Origin: Saxidomus purpurata
Taxonomy: Eukaryota; Mollusca; Bivalvia; Venerida; Veneridae
Length of the DNA stretch: 64,000 nt
Direction of reading: 5' to 3'
Assembly (NCBI GenBank): GCA_022818135.1
Contig: JAFMSR010000019.1
Location: 29,923,076 to 29,987,075 of the forward strand
Part shown: positions 28,901 to 42,746 of the stretch, piece after piece
Layout of the letters: each line of letters begins with the position of its first letter
Numbering within the stretch: position 1 is the stretch's first letter
The notes under the pieces: model-generated
Told to the model about the DNA's origin: nothing
Seen by the model: only the letters and a program-made list of their open reading frames with translations
The model's database searches: none
Program-made: the position numbers and the translations under genes

Positions 28901-31900
28901 TAGCATTGATGAAATGATCTTTAGCTCAGCTATTTTAAAAAGAATAAGGAAGGTTTTTACAGTCACTTTTGCGTTGGCAAACAATTATTATTAAGTTAGA
29001 TAAGTCCTGACTGAATTTACTACAAATTATGGCCCTTGTTGAACTTAAAAACTTTGGTCACCAGGTCGAATAATATGAAAACTTATGTTTACACTCTAGA
29101 GGCCACACCTGAGCCACATGTTTTACCAAATAATCTTGCATTTAGTCAGAATGCATGTATTGATGAACTCTCAGTCAGGTTGGAAACGGTGTCACGTGCG
29201 GCCAAGAACTAGGTCACCTTGTCAAGTCATAGAAAAATCTTGTGAATACTCTAGAAGCCACATTTGATACCCAATTTGTATGAAAAATTAGTCATACTGT
29301 TTGTCTTGGTGATTTCTAGGACATGTTCAAATCAGGACACAATGGGACAAAAATTGGGTCACATTGTCAAATCAATGAAAATCCCTGTGAACACTCCAGA
29401 GGCAATATTTATTCAAGTTTGTATCTGGGTCATGTGGAGACAAAAAAAATAGGTCACATGGTCAAATAAAAGAAATACTCAGTTAACATTAATTGCTCAA
29501 GGTGAGCCTTTGTGATCACACTGTGTCCGTCATGCTTCATTGTCAACAATTTGCTTCAAATGGAATCCCCTCCTAAAGCCCTTGACAGAAGTTCATGAAC
29601 CTTTGCAGGGATGTTGGTTGCATGAAGTTTTACCAAAGTTGATCAAAGAGTTTGATTCCATGTAGAACTCTGGCTGCTTTGGAAACAAATTTGAAACATT
29701 TTAAAACTCTTCTTTCCCAAAACTGCAAAGCCCAGAGCTTAGATATTTGGCATGTAGCATCGTCTAATTGATCTCTGCAAAGATTGTAAAATTCATGACC
29801 CCTAGGACAAAATTGACACCTCCTAGGGGATCACAAAGTCTTGATTTTACAAAGGTTTCTATAGGAAAACTTTATATTGTTTCTTGTCAGAAACTACAAG
29901 GCCAAAAGTTCAAATTATTGAGTATGTATCACTGTCTAGTAGGCTTCTAGGTCAATATTGACCTGCCAGGGGGGTCACTTTGTAAAGGAAAAGCTTTAAA
30001 AATATTCAGCAGAACCTCAAGGTTTAGATCTTAGATGTTTAGTATGTTAACTTGTATTATGTAGTGGACATCTACCAAGTGTGTTCAGATATTGCCCCTA
30101 GGGTCTATATTGGCCCTTCCGGGGGATCACTTGTTTTACATATGAAAATGGTTAAATCTTCTCCAAAACCGCAAGGCCTATAGCTTAGATACTTGTATTG
30201 TCTAGTAGTCCTGTACCAAGTTTGTCCAAATTATACCCCTGGGGTCAGAATTGACCATGCCAGCCGGGGTTCCCTTGTCTGTTTATAGAATTATAGAAAA
30301 ACCTAGCTTCCATTAAGAGCCTATAGCAACCACTAGCCTACCAAGCAACCACTAACTTCCTTAGAAACCATTGACTTCCTTAGCAACCATTGACTTCTCC
30401 TAGGAACAAGTGACTTCCTTTTCAACCATTGATTTCCCTACCAACAACTTGGTCCCCTAGCAACCAGTGAAATCCCCTAGCAACCAGTGACTTCCTTACG
30501 ACCTTTAGCATCATCTTGCCATCAGTGACTTTTTCGGCAACCACTAACTTCCTTAGCAAGAAGCAACAGTTGTTTTTGGCATTTACTGATTTCCTATATT
30601 GACCAGTAATTCCATTAGCGACCACCCTAGCAGCTGATGAGTTTTAATGACCAGTGACTTATTTAGCAACCAGTGAGTTTCCCTAGGAACCAGTGACTTC
30701 CTTAGCAACTACTGACTCCTTTTAGCAACAAGTGACTTCCTTAGGTAAGTGCACTGATACTCAGGTGAGTGATATAGGACCATCATGGATTCATGGCCCT
30801 CTTGTCCTGTACATCTGAGTACAATAAAAGTCAGCATCAGTTTTTTAAAATGAAAAGTATGCAACTGTTGGAACTACATGTAAGTTAAGCTGTGTTTCCA
30901 CTTTTTGCTATTTTATGCTGTTAAGAAAGTACCGGTACTATAATTGTTACAAACTAAAGTTGTCAGCAGGTCAGACTGGTAGCCTGAATCTGTAAATATA
31001 AAACATATTTCATGGTTAGCTTAGTTTGAGTATGAAGTTTTTTTCATCTTAAGCCTAGCAAGTATGGAAAACAATAAAGTTATACAATATAAACATGATA
31101 AATGTACAAAAATGTATTTAAAGACTTATTTAACTGGTGTCCTGCTAAATTTCTAAGACAGGCTTGTTTAAAGAATTTCTTTTATGTACTTGTAATGTTT
31201 TAATGTTGTATTGATATAAAGTCTGAGCTCAAAAATGAGTTGAGTATGATTTTTTTTACAATCACCAGGTCTTAGAAAGAAATCTTAATTCAGAGCCTAA
31301 ATTTTGAAAATAGATATTTATGTATCATTTAAGAAATGTACAGTTAAATACACTGACACTCAGGCCTGGGTTCAAAATCAAATATTTCCTATGCATTATC
31401 TTATGTTGAGAAAACTGTAATTATATATAAGAGGGTTATAGGACAACAGCTTTAGGGTTAAATATTAACAGATATAATGTAGATGACTTCTGTGCAAGTC
31501 GGATGAATTATTGATTTGATTAAGTCTGAAGAAAGTCTGATGAGCTCAGAAAGTTTTGATTTCTGACCGGTCTCAGAAATGGGTAAAAACTTTAAGACTC
31601 AGTAAAAAGCTGGTATAAAACATTGTCAGTACTAACCAGATTAGCATGTATTTGCAGGTTGGAGTGACTGGATTTTGTATGGGTGGGGCTCTGTCCCTGG
31701 CATCCGTTGCCCTTGTACCGGAAATCAGTGCCGCAGCACCTTTTTATGGAATCCCGAGCCCACAACTTTGTGATGTGAGCAAGATCGACAAACCTGTGCA
31801 GGCCCACTTTGGGGAAGCAGATACTCTCAAAGGCTTTTCATCTAAGGAGGATGCAGAAGCTTTGAAAGACAAACAAAAAAATAACAAAAACTTTGAACTG

Positions 31901-32026
31901 TTTCTCTACCCAGGCTGCGGGCATGCTTTTACTAACCCCACAGGTCCACTTGGGAATTACAATAAAGAACAATGTGAGCTTGCACTCAACAGGATGACAG
32001 AGTTTATGAATACACACCTTGCATAA
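25986..32026 (+). CDS. Dienelactone hydrolase-like protein (carboxymethylenebutenolidase family)
   Basis: Core coding exons are 26733-26843 (starting inside an exon that begins at 26730), 28574-28792 and 31658-32026, giving 232 aa from MSAAVTVSFKSE to the stop at 32024-32026. This matches the roughly 235-aa bacterial enzymes. Family landmarks are E38 (QEWWGMN), nucleophile Cys117 (GFCMGG), Asp165 (GEADTL) and His199 (GCGHAF), with PDLYRG before them. Known role: alpha/beta-hydrolase opening lactone or ester substrates; the animal substrate is unknown. An upstream exon 25986-26078, ending at a strong donor (CGT|GTAAGT), joins in frame through AAA to MSAAV. It adds 32 residues (MIIVSARSANQGFSRLRSSN...) rich in Arg, Ser and hydrophobics with no acid, like a mitochondrial presequence. 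A second donor 10 bases downstream (26088|GTAAAT) would put that ATG out of frame. Start choice is therefore uncertain; the core is firm. Confidence 0.9.
26244..26256 (+). repeat. Poly-C tract
   Basis: A homopolymer run of about 13 C in the first intron of the hydrolase gene; its length is error-prone in assembly. Confidence 0.8.
26356..26696. mobile_element. TTAA-family 1 MITE in the hydrolase 5' intron
   Basis: TTAA at 26352-26355 is followed by agctgcctgttcacag. The interior shares gaatcaacaacag-agtaaaaatc, tttgagaaaatctgttgaaaatgtt and caatatgttta with the 4936-5337 element. The right end (caccaaaaacttgagagagg...agctttgctg) is degenerate. It ends about 30 bases before the acceptor of the exon that carries ATG 26733. 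Confidence 0.6.
27604..27712 (-). repeat. tRNA-like pseudogene or SINE head
   Basis: The reverse strand reads tacgtggtgtaatggataaagc, a long insert, then gagttcgaatccc (good B box). The acceptor ends do not pair and the arm between them is too long, so it is not called a functional tRNA. Confidence 0.4.
29500..30270. repeat. Degenerate tandem repeat family (units about 120-160 bp) in hydrolase intron
   Basis: Repeating blocks: aaactacaaggcctagagcttagat, tt(t/g)gcatgtagcat(c/t)gtctagt, caaattatgacccctaggg, caaaattgac(a/c)cc and gggg(g)tcac. Relatives occur at 36889-37130, 42185-42640 (inverted), 50820-51060 and 57320-57500. No reading frame is conserved among units. Confidence 0.65.
30310..30745. 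repeat. About 20-bp minisatellite (cttccttagcaaccagtga) in hydrolase intron
   Basis: Roughly 20 degenerate units of agcaaccagtgacttcctt run from 30310 to 30745, in the intron before the last exon of the hydrolase gene. Spacing is irregular (about 19-24 bases). Confidence 0.75.
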
Positions 32027-32070
32027 GTCTTGCTGTAAGAAGTTGAAGGAGATATATATATACAACACTT

Positions 32071-32270
32071 AATGCAACTTTTCAGTTTCACATTGTAACT
32101 TAATTTAACTCATACGCAATTTTTCAGTTTTGCAGTGCAACTTAATTTAACTCCTACGCAACTTTTCAATTTCACATTGTAACTTAATTTAACTGTTACG
32201 CAACTTTTCAGTTTCGCAGTGTAACTTAATTTAACTAATTATGCAACTTGTAGTTTCCCATTGTAACTTT
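32071..32270 (+). repeat. 42-bp tandem repeat in the hydrolase 3' region
   Basis: Four to five units of acgcaacttttcagtttcg plus cagtgtaacttaatttaact, spaced about 42 bases, begin 45 bases after the stop codon. They probably lie in the 3' untranslated region. A candidate AATAAA follows at 32396-32401. Confidence 0.8.
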
Positions 32271-32395
32271 TTTAAAGGGGCACTCTCTACATCTATCAGA
32301 TTATATTCTCGCAACATAGATAATGTGTTAGATGAATAGATACATTTTAAAGAACAATGCTTCATTTTAGCACTATCAACTGAGATGCCTTTTGT

Positions 32396-32401
32396 AATAA
32401 A
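32396..32401 (+). promoter_or_regulatory. Candidate polyadenylation signal of the hydrolase gene
   Basis: AATAAA in tttgtaataaattaatt, 370 bases after the stop, beyond the 42-bp repeats. No nearer canonical hexamer was noticed. Confidence 0.4.
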
Positions 32402-33715
32402 TTAATTAATATCCACCCATTAATTGTACAACAACTTTACATAGATTATTAAATGGTTTATGGTACTGCAACATTTTTTAAAATGCAACTTTAATCGAAA
32501 CTGATTGGCATGTATGGCTTAAAATTTAGTTTAAGTAATGATACTTTCAAATATTCGAATATTTATGCTTTTGAAGTTATTAAATTTGATACCAGTGTTA
32601 GGCAGTGCCTCTTCAAGCAGTAAAATCAGCAGTACCGTAAACCATTCAATAATCTAGGTAAAGTTTTTGTGTACAATTTATGGATAGCGATTTATTACAG
32701 AAGATCTGTATTTCAATTATTTGTGCTGAAATGAGGTATTTTTCGATATTCTTTGAACGGCAATAACGTAATAAACCGTATACCCGTGTTAAGACAGGTT
32801 TGGCCTTCCATAGTAGTGACAGTTACCGTATTGAACACGTTTTGTCTGTATGAATTTAAAGGCTATGCCGGTAGCTCCTGAATGTTGAAAACCCGGACGT
32901 CTAAGGCCAATGCTGACACTTTAAGACAACCTTGAAAATGACCTTGGACACAATTTGACCAGGTTTGAAAATTTTCGTTTTACCAACGTTCGCGTACAGG
33001 CCCCTGTGGGATAGTGTTTTGAGAGGGTGCAAATATTTTTTCATAGACATAAAGCAGACATGTTGTACTCAAACCTAGGTATATTGACATCTTATGAGAA
33101 CGCTAAAAAAATCGACCTCTCGTTAGCAAAACAAAAAAACAAAGCATGCGCAGGTAGCAGACAGGGTGACCCCTGCGCGTGACCTCTGTAGGTGGGCCAA
33201 TGGAAATTTTACTTTCATGTTACAGCTCAATCTATTTGCTGACGTATACAACACGCGCAGTAAACCGAAAGTAGCATAACGTGATGTACAGTGTTTACAA
33301 AAACACATGCATGTCTGCCGAGTCAGTGTAACAAAATATGCCGGCTGTGCAAAGGATATATGTTGTTCTTTAAAATTGTTTTTATTTATCAGTTTAGTAT
33401 GTTCATTGAACACATTATTTATGTTTGGAGAATATAATCTGCTACATGTAGGGAGTGCCGCTTTAACCATCAAATGCTTTGTTTCCAGTTATAGAACATT
33501 GTTTATTCCATAACTTAGATGGCATCAAAAGTGTAAGTGAAAACAAAATAGAAGTCTGAAAACATATTCTCATAGATTTGATATTAACATGCATTACGCA
33601 TTTTGGTCTTTTATTTTATTAGCTTTGATTTGCAGTGTGTTTTGAATTGTTTCTGTTATTTTAGTTTTGTAAAATGGTAAATTTCATCCATGTACATGTA
33701 TTTGCAAAAGATTAT

Positions 33716-33860
33716 AAGAATCTTTTACCGGTTGCACATGCAGATGGGAATATCTGGCTCAAGGTAACTGTTTTTTGCTGTTACTAGGCTCTGCTGAGTT
33801 ACCACCAAAACAGTTAACCGAGAGCCAGATATTCTCATCTCCACGTGCAGCCAGTGATTC
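33716..33860. repeat. Dispersed hairpin element
   Basis: Left part ggttgcacatgcagatggg-atatctggctc--ggtaactgtttt pairs with the right part aaaacagttaacc-agagccagatat-ctcatctccacgtgcagcc. A second copy with an intact left arm and decayed right arm lies at about 46940-47060. Confidence 0.7.
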
Positions 33861-34817
33861 TTTTTCTTGCATACCATTTTCTAGTAAAAGTAGCAGAAAT
33901 AAAATTAAACTAATGACTTATATTCACATGCTATTGCCTTGTAGTAATGTAGAATTTACACATTCATGCATAAAAGTAGTTCTTCTGATGTAATTAAGTC
34001 GTCTTACACCTGAAATATATTTCTTATAAATGTATCGATTGTGAAATAAATGGTGATATTCCTGTCCAACTCCAGCGGTGGGACTGTACATTATGTTGTA
34101 TATAGTGTAAACTGTCTATGTACATAATAATGTCCAAGGCAAACTGTCTTAAAATACTGTTAAATCTCTATTTCTGTAAAAACACTTCAGTGTTAACATG
34201 AATACCAGAATGAGAGAAGCAATCATGAAGTCATGCTATCTAAGGAGCGCAATAATATAATGAATTACTTAAAGTTTTCCGAAAACAAACATTTTTTCTA
34301 GCTCGTTTCAAGTTGTGCGAGCAGTATACCAAATCCTGGTAAGGATTAGTACACCATACGTGTGACCAGCTTTCCTACCCAGTTTGCATATTTAAAACAT
34401 TTAACTGAATAACTCTTATATAATTACTATATCTTTTGAAAATTAACGAAATCATTGACGAAAGAAGAGAAATACGTCTTTATTGCTGTGTTTCATATAC
34501 ATCATTCATGGTGTGCTGAATGTGTACTAAAGCTACTTATAGTAGATGGTATCAAAACAGTCACACTTGGTGTAACATCATTCCAGTTGAAACTAACACA
34601 AATACAAATATACATGAATCAATGAATCGGGCCCAATTTTGGATCGGACATTTCCCTCACACAAGGCCAACTGCCGCATCAACACTTCTATTTAACTGCA
34701 ATTACAAATTGCTGAAATGATGAGCACCCTGCAATGGATGACAAAACTGGTAACCAAAACTGGTAACACAAAGAACAAACTCACGTGACGTCGAGTTTTA
34801 GTGGAAAATCTCACGCT

Positions 34818-34920
34818 TTTATCAATAAAATCAGAATAAAAACGATTCAAATCGGGATAATTATGAGTGATATCTATGTCTATGCTCTGCGATGCTCCTG
34901 ATGTCAACAAATATTCTATG
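34818..34920. repeat. Segment duplicated at about 35302-35412
   Basis: aatcagaataaaaac-gattcaaatc-ggata...ctatg-ctatgctctgc-atg-tc-tgatg-catcaa--attctatg occurs twice about 480 bases apart, clearly alignable with small indels. On the minus strand the second copy lies in a partly open stretch interrupted by a stop. Confidence 0.55.
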
Positions 34921-35412
34921 ACGACACTGCACAACAGTCGAAAGGAAGTAACCAGTGTGACCTGTCAATTAAATGAAAACGCAGTTGCTTACCTTACAAA
35001 AGCCTGAAAATACCACTTGGTTACACATTTACACCCTGTTTGAAATGACGTCCCGTCATTGTATTGTCACAGTAAAACCTCCTACCTATGTCAGTCAAAG
35101 ATAAACTTTTAACTACACTACTGACTACTACTGTAATCGCGTTTGCTACATACACGATATATTTAACTATTCGACATTCTCTCCACCTGCTGAAACACAC
35201 GAATCTCTCATCAAAAAATAATCGGTCAATTTATGAATAAAAGTAAAAACAGCAATTCTATATCAGTAAGTGATGTTTGCTTTATTCAAACCTAATTACA
35301 ATTAAATCAGAATAAAAACATGATTCAAATCAGGATATGAGTAATGGCACTAATTTCTTTCCTGTATCTATATCCATGCTCTGCAATGATCTTGATGCCA
35401 TCAACTATTCTA

Positions 35413-38400
35413 TGCTCTGTATCTAGAGTCGCATGGTGTATTTGTCATGACATACATTTTGTAGTGAGGTTTCCTTGTCCTCTCGGATCTTCTTCATATG
35501 CGAAAATTTGTTCTCTATCCGCTAGCAAAGATCATCCTCATGCATCAGTGGTTTGCCAACCTTTCAGACAAATTATGAATAATGAAATTATGTAACGAAT
35601 GCTCTGGACGTACGAGAATGGCAAAGATAAGCCTGGTCAGAAAATGGATGAACAGGTACTGGCGACCGGACAGTTCGCTTGCGGTCGTAAATTTTCCGAA
35701 ACAGACCGAAAACGGCTGATTGTTTCGGTCACTCAATCAGTAAAAATCGATATTTGCTTGCGTAATATTAGCCCGGGGATATTATGATGTACATGTACCA
35801 TGTATTACGCTATCATAGAAATCTTTAACTTTTTGCATTCATCCCAGCTATCTTTTTTATGAAAACAGTGTAAGTTACTCGCTCGCGAATTTTTCAGTTT
35901 TAATCTTAATAAAAATTGAAAATTATAAATAAAAGATATATTTTATTAGCTTTCCAGTGATATAAAACATTTTAAAATATCTTTTGTTTTAAAAAAGTTA
36001 CGGTCGTTGAAAAAACATCCCTAACGATTCAAAAACACGGACTACCGACCGCTGCCCACCGCATCTATCTCTTATCAGTAGAAATTATTGCGCAATACCG
36101 GGTTTTGTTTGCAAACGCGATCACTCCTATTATGGTTAAAAAGCAACATGATAACAGTGAAATGAAGCGAATAGAGCTATTAGGCCTATAGATTTATCAG
36201 TTTAAGGGGGTTGGGTATTTTTATTTCAAGAATATACCCTCATATTTTATTAACTTTTGTTGAATCTACGCAATGCAGTGATATTAGTGTAATAAATTGT
36301 TGACAGGATCATGCCGACAAACTACATGAGATAATAAGCTATTAGTCTATAAATTGTTCAATTAATTTTATTACATTGCATCATATATAATTATTAAAGC
36401 ATTCGTATTTTATGTATTTAAATGAAGTTTCACAACATAAATCATACGCGGTACCACCAACTTGTAATACAATGACAGTCACACTTTCACATTTTTCTGG
36501 GGTTTTTTTTGCTCGATTAAGGCCCTTTGGTGTTTTTATTGTTACTTACATAGTTATCATTTAAATGTGAAACATTGAAATAACGAAGTTTTCATTATGC
36601 ATATTATACAAATCCGATGTCATTGATTTCATATTACTGTTCACCGTGAAAAAACAAACATCACGATAGACAGAACGTGTGCGTCATCTTTGAAAATTTG
36701 TTATTTACATGATGAATGTCTCAACTTACAAGTTGGATGGTACTATCGTTTAGTTAGTCACAGTACTGTTTCCCGTGCGCCTGACGCCAACGTTACACGT
36801 GCGTAACACTACAGGACAGAGACAAATGCACTACAGAAGTAGAAGCTAGAACGAAACACTAGAGTGTCTGAGATTATTATGAAATAATTATGTAGGAAAA
36901 ACTTTAAAAATCTACTCTGAAATCACAAGGCCTATGAGCTTAGATAGTTAGCATGTGGCATTGCCTAGTGGATCTCTACTAAGATTGTTCAAATTATGAT
37001 TCCCGAGTCAAAATTGACCCCGCCTGGGGGTCACATATTTTTACAGCCTTATATATGGGATTTTTTTTTAAATCTTCTACTCTGAAACCACAAGGCCTAG
37101 AGCTTAGATATCTAGCATTTGGCATTGTCTGTGTTACAGTATTGGGTAAGCTCATGAGAAGTGAATAAAAAGTAAGATAACATATTACATGTACTCGTAT
37201 TTACTAGTATTTAAAGCGGACAAAATTGCTTTTGATTCAACTGTGCTACTAATGTGTCGAGTTGCCTTTTTCCGGGAGCAATAATTCGTCCCAGCTTTTT
37301 GCTTGTTAAATAAATCAAATTTGAAATTTTATCACCATGCACAAATTAATGTCGTGATAGATTTAAAACTTTCATCAGTGTAAAGTTTAGTCAGGTTTCT
37401 GTCACACGAGCGTATGGCGGCTTCTTCATATTAGATACAGTAATTTAATCCTGATGTTTGTTTGAGGTTTTTTCTCCATGGCAGATTAATATTTAAAACC
37501 ATCCCAACCTTTTGAATCCCTCATTGTGCAGACTGCATATTAGATTACAATTTAATGTCTGTAAAACTGACTACAAGCACACAGGTTCATACAGCATACA
37601 TTTATTGTCGGCAATTGTCAAAATGTGCACAAATAGCAAAAACAAAAAACATCACATTTACGACAGGTGTTATCTACCCGGACGAACGGATTCTGAAAAC
37701 AAAATCTTTGTATAAAATAAGCGTCACAATTTGAAAGTGACATACGCACTCGTGAATATGTGTGACATTACACCAGTGTATGATTTATGTAAGACTATTT
37801 CCCTTGAAAATGTGTCAAAATTATGCACAAATTCTTTTTTTTTTCAGAGGTGTTACATCTGCCTGTTTACGTTAAGTTAAAACAAGTGTCAAAATAAGTC
37901 AGTTTGCTTCAATACAGATCTAACTTTAACCAAATGCAGTCCTTTTAATTTACTAATTCAATTTACACATGTCATGGATATTTAGTGTACCGAGACTCGT
38001 TAAAGAGCTAAAATTTAAATCGGTACAATCATCGTTCACTTTTTTCCTCTTCATATTATTATGCCATCCTTGCGTTTTAAAGCAACAAGACGTACAAAAT
38101 AAACGCGATTTTAATACGATATAATTCGACAACTTCCGTGAAAACTACGGACGCACCCGATCTGTATTACGATTTCATTTTTAAGTGACTGTGCTTATCA
38201 AAAATATTGTAAGGGAAGCGAAATGCTTCAAATATTTTATTTATTTTTACATCAATTTGTAGTTGATATAATTCCGTTGCCGATATCACTGAAGCAAAAA
38301 CGATTTTTTAAGTGATGTTCTTTATATGGGTCAAACTATTGAGACAAATGACCCAACAAATTGACTAAAAGTCATGCAAGCCTTAACATTTAATACGGAA

Positions 38401-41400
38401 AAAATGCGGTGGTACTTTTTTGAATTACAAAAAGGTAGGCGAAAGACCAAATTAATATTTTTAACACCTTTATCAAGAGAAAAAAATATTTATTTGTCTG
38501 ACCGAAGCAAAAACGATTAATTAAACGTGTTTTGATTTATAAGGATTAAACCGATATTTCCCTTCTTTGTTTGATGTGTAAAAACCGCGTCTAATCGATT
38601 ATCGGGAAAAAGATGAAAGTTACATATGCGTGGTTCTGGTGGCAGTATTCAGTGTTTCCTTCTTGTTCTTTCTGACACTTGCTGGTGTTCTTCTACTGTT
38701 GTGTCCGTCTGAGGTTCCGTTTCTGTCATTTCAGCAACCTATGCTCTCTTGTTGATATTGTTGTATCTCTGCTAAATCTTGTTCTATAACACCTGTTTCT
38801 CCTTTGTTCCCTACCATAACTTCCTTTTGTCCAGTAACATGGCTCCATCTCTTGTAAATAAATGAGTGGAAGCCACAGATGTCTCTGATGATTGGCAGAT
38901 GAAAAGGATATTTCCTGCTGGCTTCCATTAAGCGTGCGGAAGCCGGAAAGGTCTCAAACGTTTTTGTGAACGAGGTAGCTCCACCAAACTTTCATGTCCC
39001 GGCCAGTTTCCAAAATGGTTTCAGACGCTTAATAAACACCGTAGCTTCAATTTTATGCAAGCGAGTCTGCTGCAAACGTCTCAGACGTTTGTCAAATAAA
39101 CGCGGTGGCTTCGTGGTTTTTTCACCGAACGACCCAGACGTTTAGTAAATTAACACTGTTACTCCATTTCTTTTTTTCGAAAGCTCGGCTGCCGAATGTA
39201 TATATTAGATTAATAATAAAATGATTAATGAGCGCCATGCGTCATAAAGATTTTAGGGGTGCTTGCAATTGGCTTTTCTAAAGATCAAGGTTTCAATATG
39301 AAAAGTCGGTCGTTTACAGTCGAGATTTTAGTTCAATTTAATTCTAATTTCAAATTAGAATTATTTAACCGATTAAAACGTTTGTTATTTTTGATGTCCT
39401 CGCTTTTGTTCATTGGTTGGTTAGTACATAACATACATTGAAAAAAGCTCTCAGATTCCCTTGACTTATGTACAGGTGTACAGGAAAGAAGGATCGATCA
39501 TCGGTGACTATTAATAGTGCAATTTTTACACTAAGTGACTTCGAAATGTAAATGAAGTGAAAATCACTTTCCAATTACAAAATTTAAACTATGAAGTATT
39601 TACTGACACCGGATGCGGTATGAAAACATAATACAATGTAGTTATAGTCTGAATTTGACCCTTGAGCTACAAACTTTATGTTTTCCTCGGTTTTTACCGT
39701 TGTTTTACAATAAGCTTAAAGTACATTCACGGCTCAGTGCTCGAAATCGGACTGTAGCGTTAAAATGTGTTACAATTCATCACCTACTACTCTGTTAATG
39801 AGTTTTATAGCCTGTAATATGTGATATGTCTATAAATCTTCCTAATCGGTATCTACATAAAGAAATAAGTTTCCATTTTGGCAAAATTTTGGAAAAAACT
39901 GCTAGATCCGATGCAGTTGTTTCAAGATGGCGTCCAGACCTACATAAACAGGATCCCGTATTGGCCGAGCAATTATAATTATATTGTTAATTAATAATGT
40001 GAGGTAATGGCACTTAGATTGAATATGGTAGAATACCATTACGGATTGTGACTCTAAGATACGCTGATGGATCGGCTATGAACAATATCATGCATTTTTT
40101 TTACTGAGTTTTTCTTAAATTTGGGGGAAATAGGCATATGTTTTTGGGAAAAGGCTCTGCAGTTTTGGGAAGTAGCCGGATATCGGCTGTGGCAAAAGAA
40201 CGGTAAAACTGCGCATTTACTTTCAGGTTTCGTTTATATAAACCCTTTTTATTTGAATTCATCATTTTAAGTGACCGCCATCTTGGAACTATACATGTAT
40301 GCAACGCGTCATTAAGAAAACACAAAGGAAGATTTTAATCGATAAGCAGCCATCAAAATTGTTCATTATTGTAGGGTACTTGACTGACACAATAGATCTG
40401 ACAGAGAAACTGACAAGTCTTTTTATAGACTGCCCGACTGGTTGGTTTTCCCATAGCGTGGCTCAATTTTAATCAGATCGTCTTCACGTTTCAGGCAACC
40501 TTCCGAGCAAGTTTTGCGAAAATCCATTTGAAAATATTACCTGTAGAGTGTTATCAAGGTTTACATAAATCTGCTGTAGCATGGTCGTGGATCGTTACAG
40601 GTTACATGCAACTTTCGGAGCAATCTTCATAAAAGTCAGATAAAATGGTTACCTGTAGAGAGTTATCAAGGAAAGATGACAGGCAGACAGACGGACGGAC
40701 GTTCTCGCATTAGGACATTTGCTGGGTACTTCTTTGTTAAAAAGGTGTTAAAAGTACCAAACAAGCGACAAAAACTTACCCAGTAAGCGAAAGGAATGAA
40801 TAGAATTTACAGTTATCTAATGTACTTTGTACCCAGCAAGTCCGGACGAAGGACAAACCACCATGGCATAAGCTCTCCATTAGAGCTAAGAAATAATGTC
40901 AAATATACTGCGGATTTTTTTTCTGTGGTTTTACCGCAGAAAACGCAGAAATTTGTCGCCGCAGGAAAAAAAAAGTCTGTAGTGTATACAAAATAAAAGT
41001 AGAGAACTGTTTGTCTATTATATTGTTTATTATCCAAAGAAAAGGTACACTAAATAAACGATAAAAGGTAAAGCAGTACAAAAGATGTAGTTAATATATA
41101 TATTGCTGAAACATCTGCTTATTAATTCTAAAAAGAAAATCCAAATATATTAAACTCTACGAGAAAATACTTCATGCAAACGTTACACAGTTCGGAAGCT
41201 TTTGACATTTTTTAATAAAATTTAGAACATTAATGATGAATCAAAAGGTGTTTTATAACCCAAATTAACAATAAAAGTATTCTGATTTAATGATGAATTT
41301 ATTGCGATACGTATTTGAATGTCTGTACTTGTTTGTAGCACTATCCTGATATATTTAAACAAATGATTTCTCAAAAATGTTACATGTTTCCAAAAGTGGT

Positions 41401-42740
41401 ATTCTTATTACATATCAGCAGCAACAGTAAAAACATTTTCGGTACAAAAACATGTACAATGTACTATAAAACGAGAGTCATTTGAAACAAGCTGGGTTTA
41501 TTCTTGAGCATGATAATTAAATTGTTTTTGGGATGCAATAAAGCCATGATTATGATACTTCATGTAGTAAACATTCATTTTACAAAATATTTTAATATTT
41601 TGTTTTATTATTTTCAAGTGGGTATTTTTTTCTGTCATTTACTGTGTAACATTAAATTAATAACAATTATAAGCATCTCAAACAGTATTAGAATGAAATT
41701 AAACGTACAATTTTTCAGGTCCATATAACTGACTTTCAAACGCAAACGAAAACAATATAATTATATTGGTTTTAGACAAGAGGATATTTAAAAAAATCTA
41801 TATAAATCTATGCCTGTCCCCGGTAACACTTAAGTAATTACTCAGTAACATGCTCAGCTGATTTCAACACTTATTAGCCCCTTGCATGTTTATTAATCTT
41901 GATTAAATCGTAATAATACGTTAATTACATTTGTATACACTTGTCAGTATGTTTGCAGGAAATGGTGGTTCTATAGCAAGTAATTAACAGAAGTAAATTC
42001 TTTAATTCTTGAGCTGTACTCAAATGAATGTGTCGCTATATCTGACTGGCATTTAGTATCATACAACTTTTTTTCTTTCATGTTAATTCTTTAACAAATA
42101 TTGTTAAAAAGTGGCAACAATAAATATTTTTATTTTTAGTGACAATTTGACTTTAAAATAACTTACTTAGCTGAGCAATGACTTAAGTTTTTTTGTGAAC
42201 CTAGGGCCTGGCCTTGTTTTAGACAAGAAGATTTTTTGAAAGTTTTTCTTATATAAGTCTATGTAAAACAAGTAACCCCAAGGGCGAGGTCAATTTTGAC
42301 CGTGGGGACATGATTTGAACAATCTTAGACAATGCTACAAACCAAATATCTTAGCTCTATGCCTTGTGTTTTAGACAGGAAGATTTTAAAAGTTGTTCCT
42401 ATATAAATCTATGTACAAAAAGTGACCCCAGGTCGGGGTAAATTTTGACCGTGGGGACATGATTTAAACAATCTTAGTAGAGGCCCACTAGACAATGTTA
42501 CAAACGAAATATCTTAGCTCTAGGCCTTGTGGTTTAAGACAAGAAAATGTTTAAAGTTTTTCCGATATAAGTCTTTGTAAAAACAAGTGACCCCACGGGC
42601 AGAGTCAATTTTACCACAGATCTTGACGAAGTTCACTAGACACTGCTACACACCGGAAACCAAAAATTAGCAAAACAAAAGAATGAAATGCACTAAAATG
42701 TACAGAGCTGAACATTTAATATCAACAATGAAAATTAAAT
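35413..42740. other. Long non-coding stretch between the hydrolase and nucleoredoxin-like genes
   Basis: No exon chain with protein resemblance was found. Contents: repeat family fragments (36889-37130), an imperfect tandem of about 60 bases at 38938-39170 (caaacgtttt, cagacgctta, cagacgtttg and cagacgttta anchors), a copy of the AGGTCA-family unit without the half-sites at about 40490-40720, and an inverted family fragment at 42185-42640. A minus-strand frame at 38928-38731 (EASRKYPFHLPIIRDICGFH...) looks protein-like but has a stop and no recognised family. Confidence 0.4.
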
Positions 42741-42746
42741 GTCAAG

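Noticed and set aside
38731..38928. Minus-strand frame EASRKYPFHLPIIRDICGFH... as a gene
   Set aside because: Protein-like but short, ends in a stop with open codons beyond, and I recognise no family or splice partners; mentioned only as a possible remnant.
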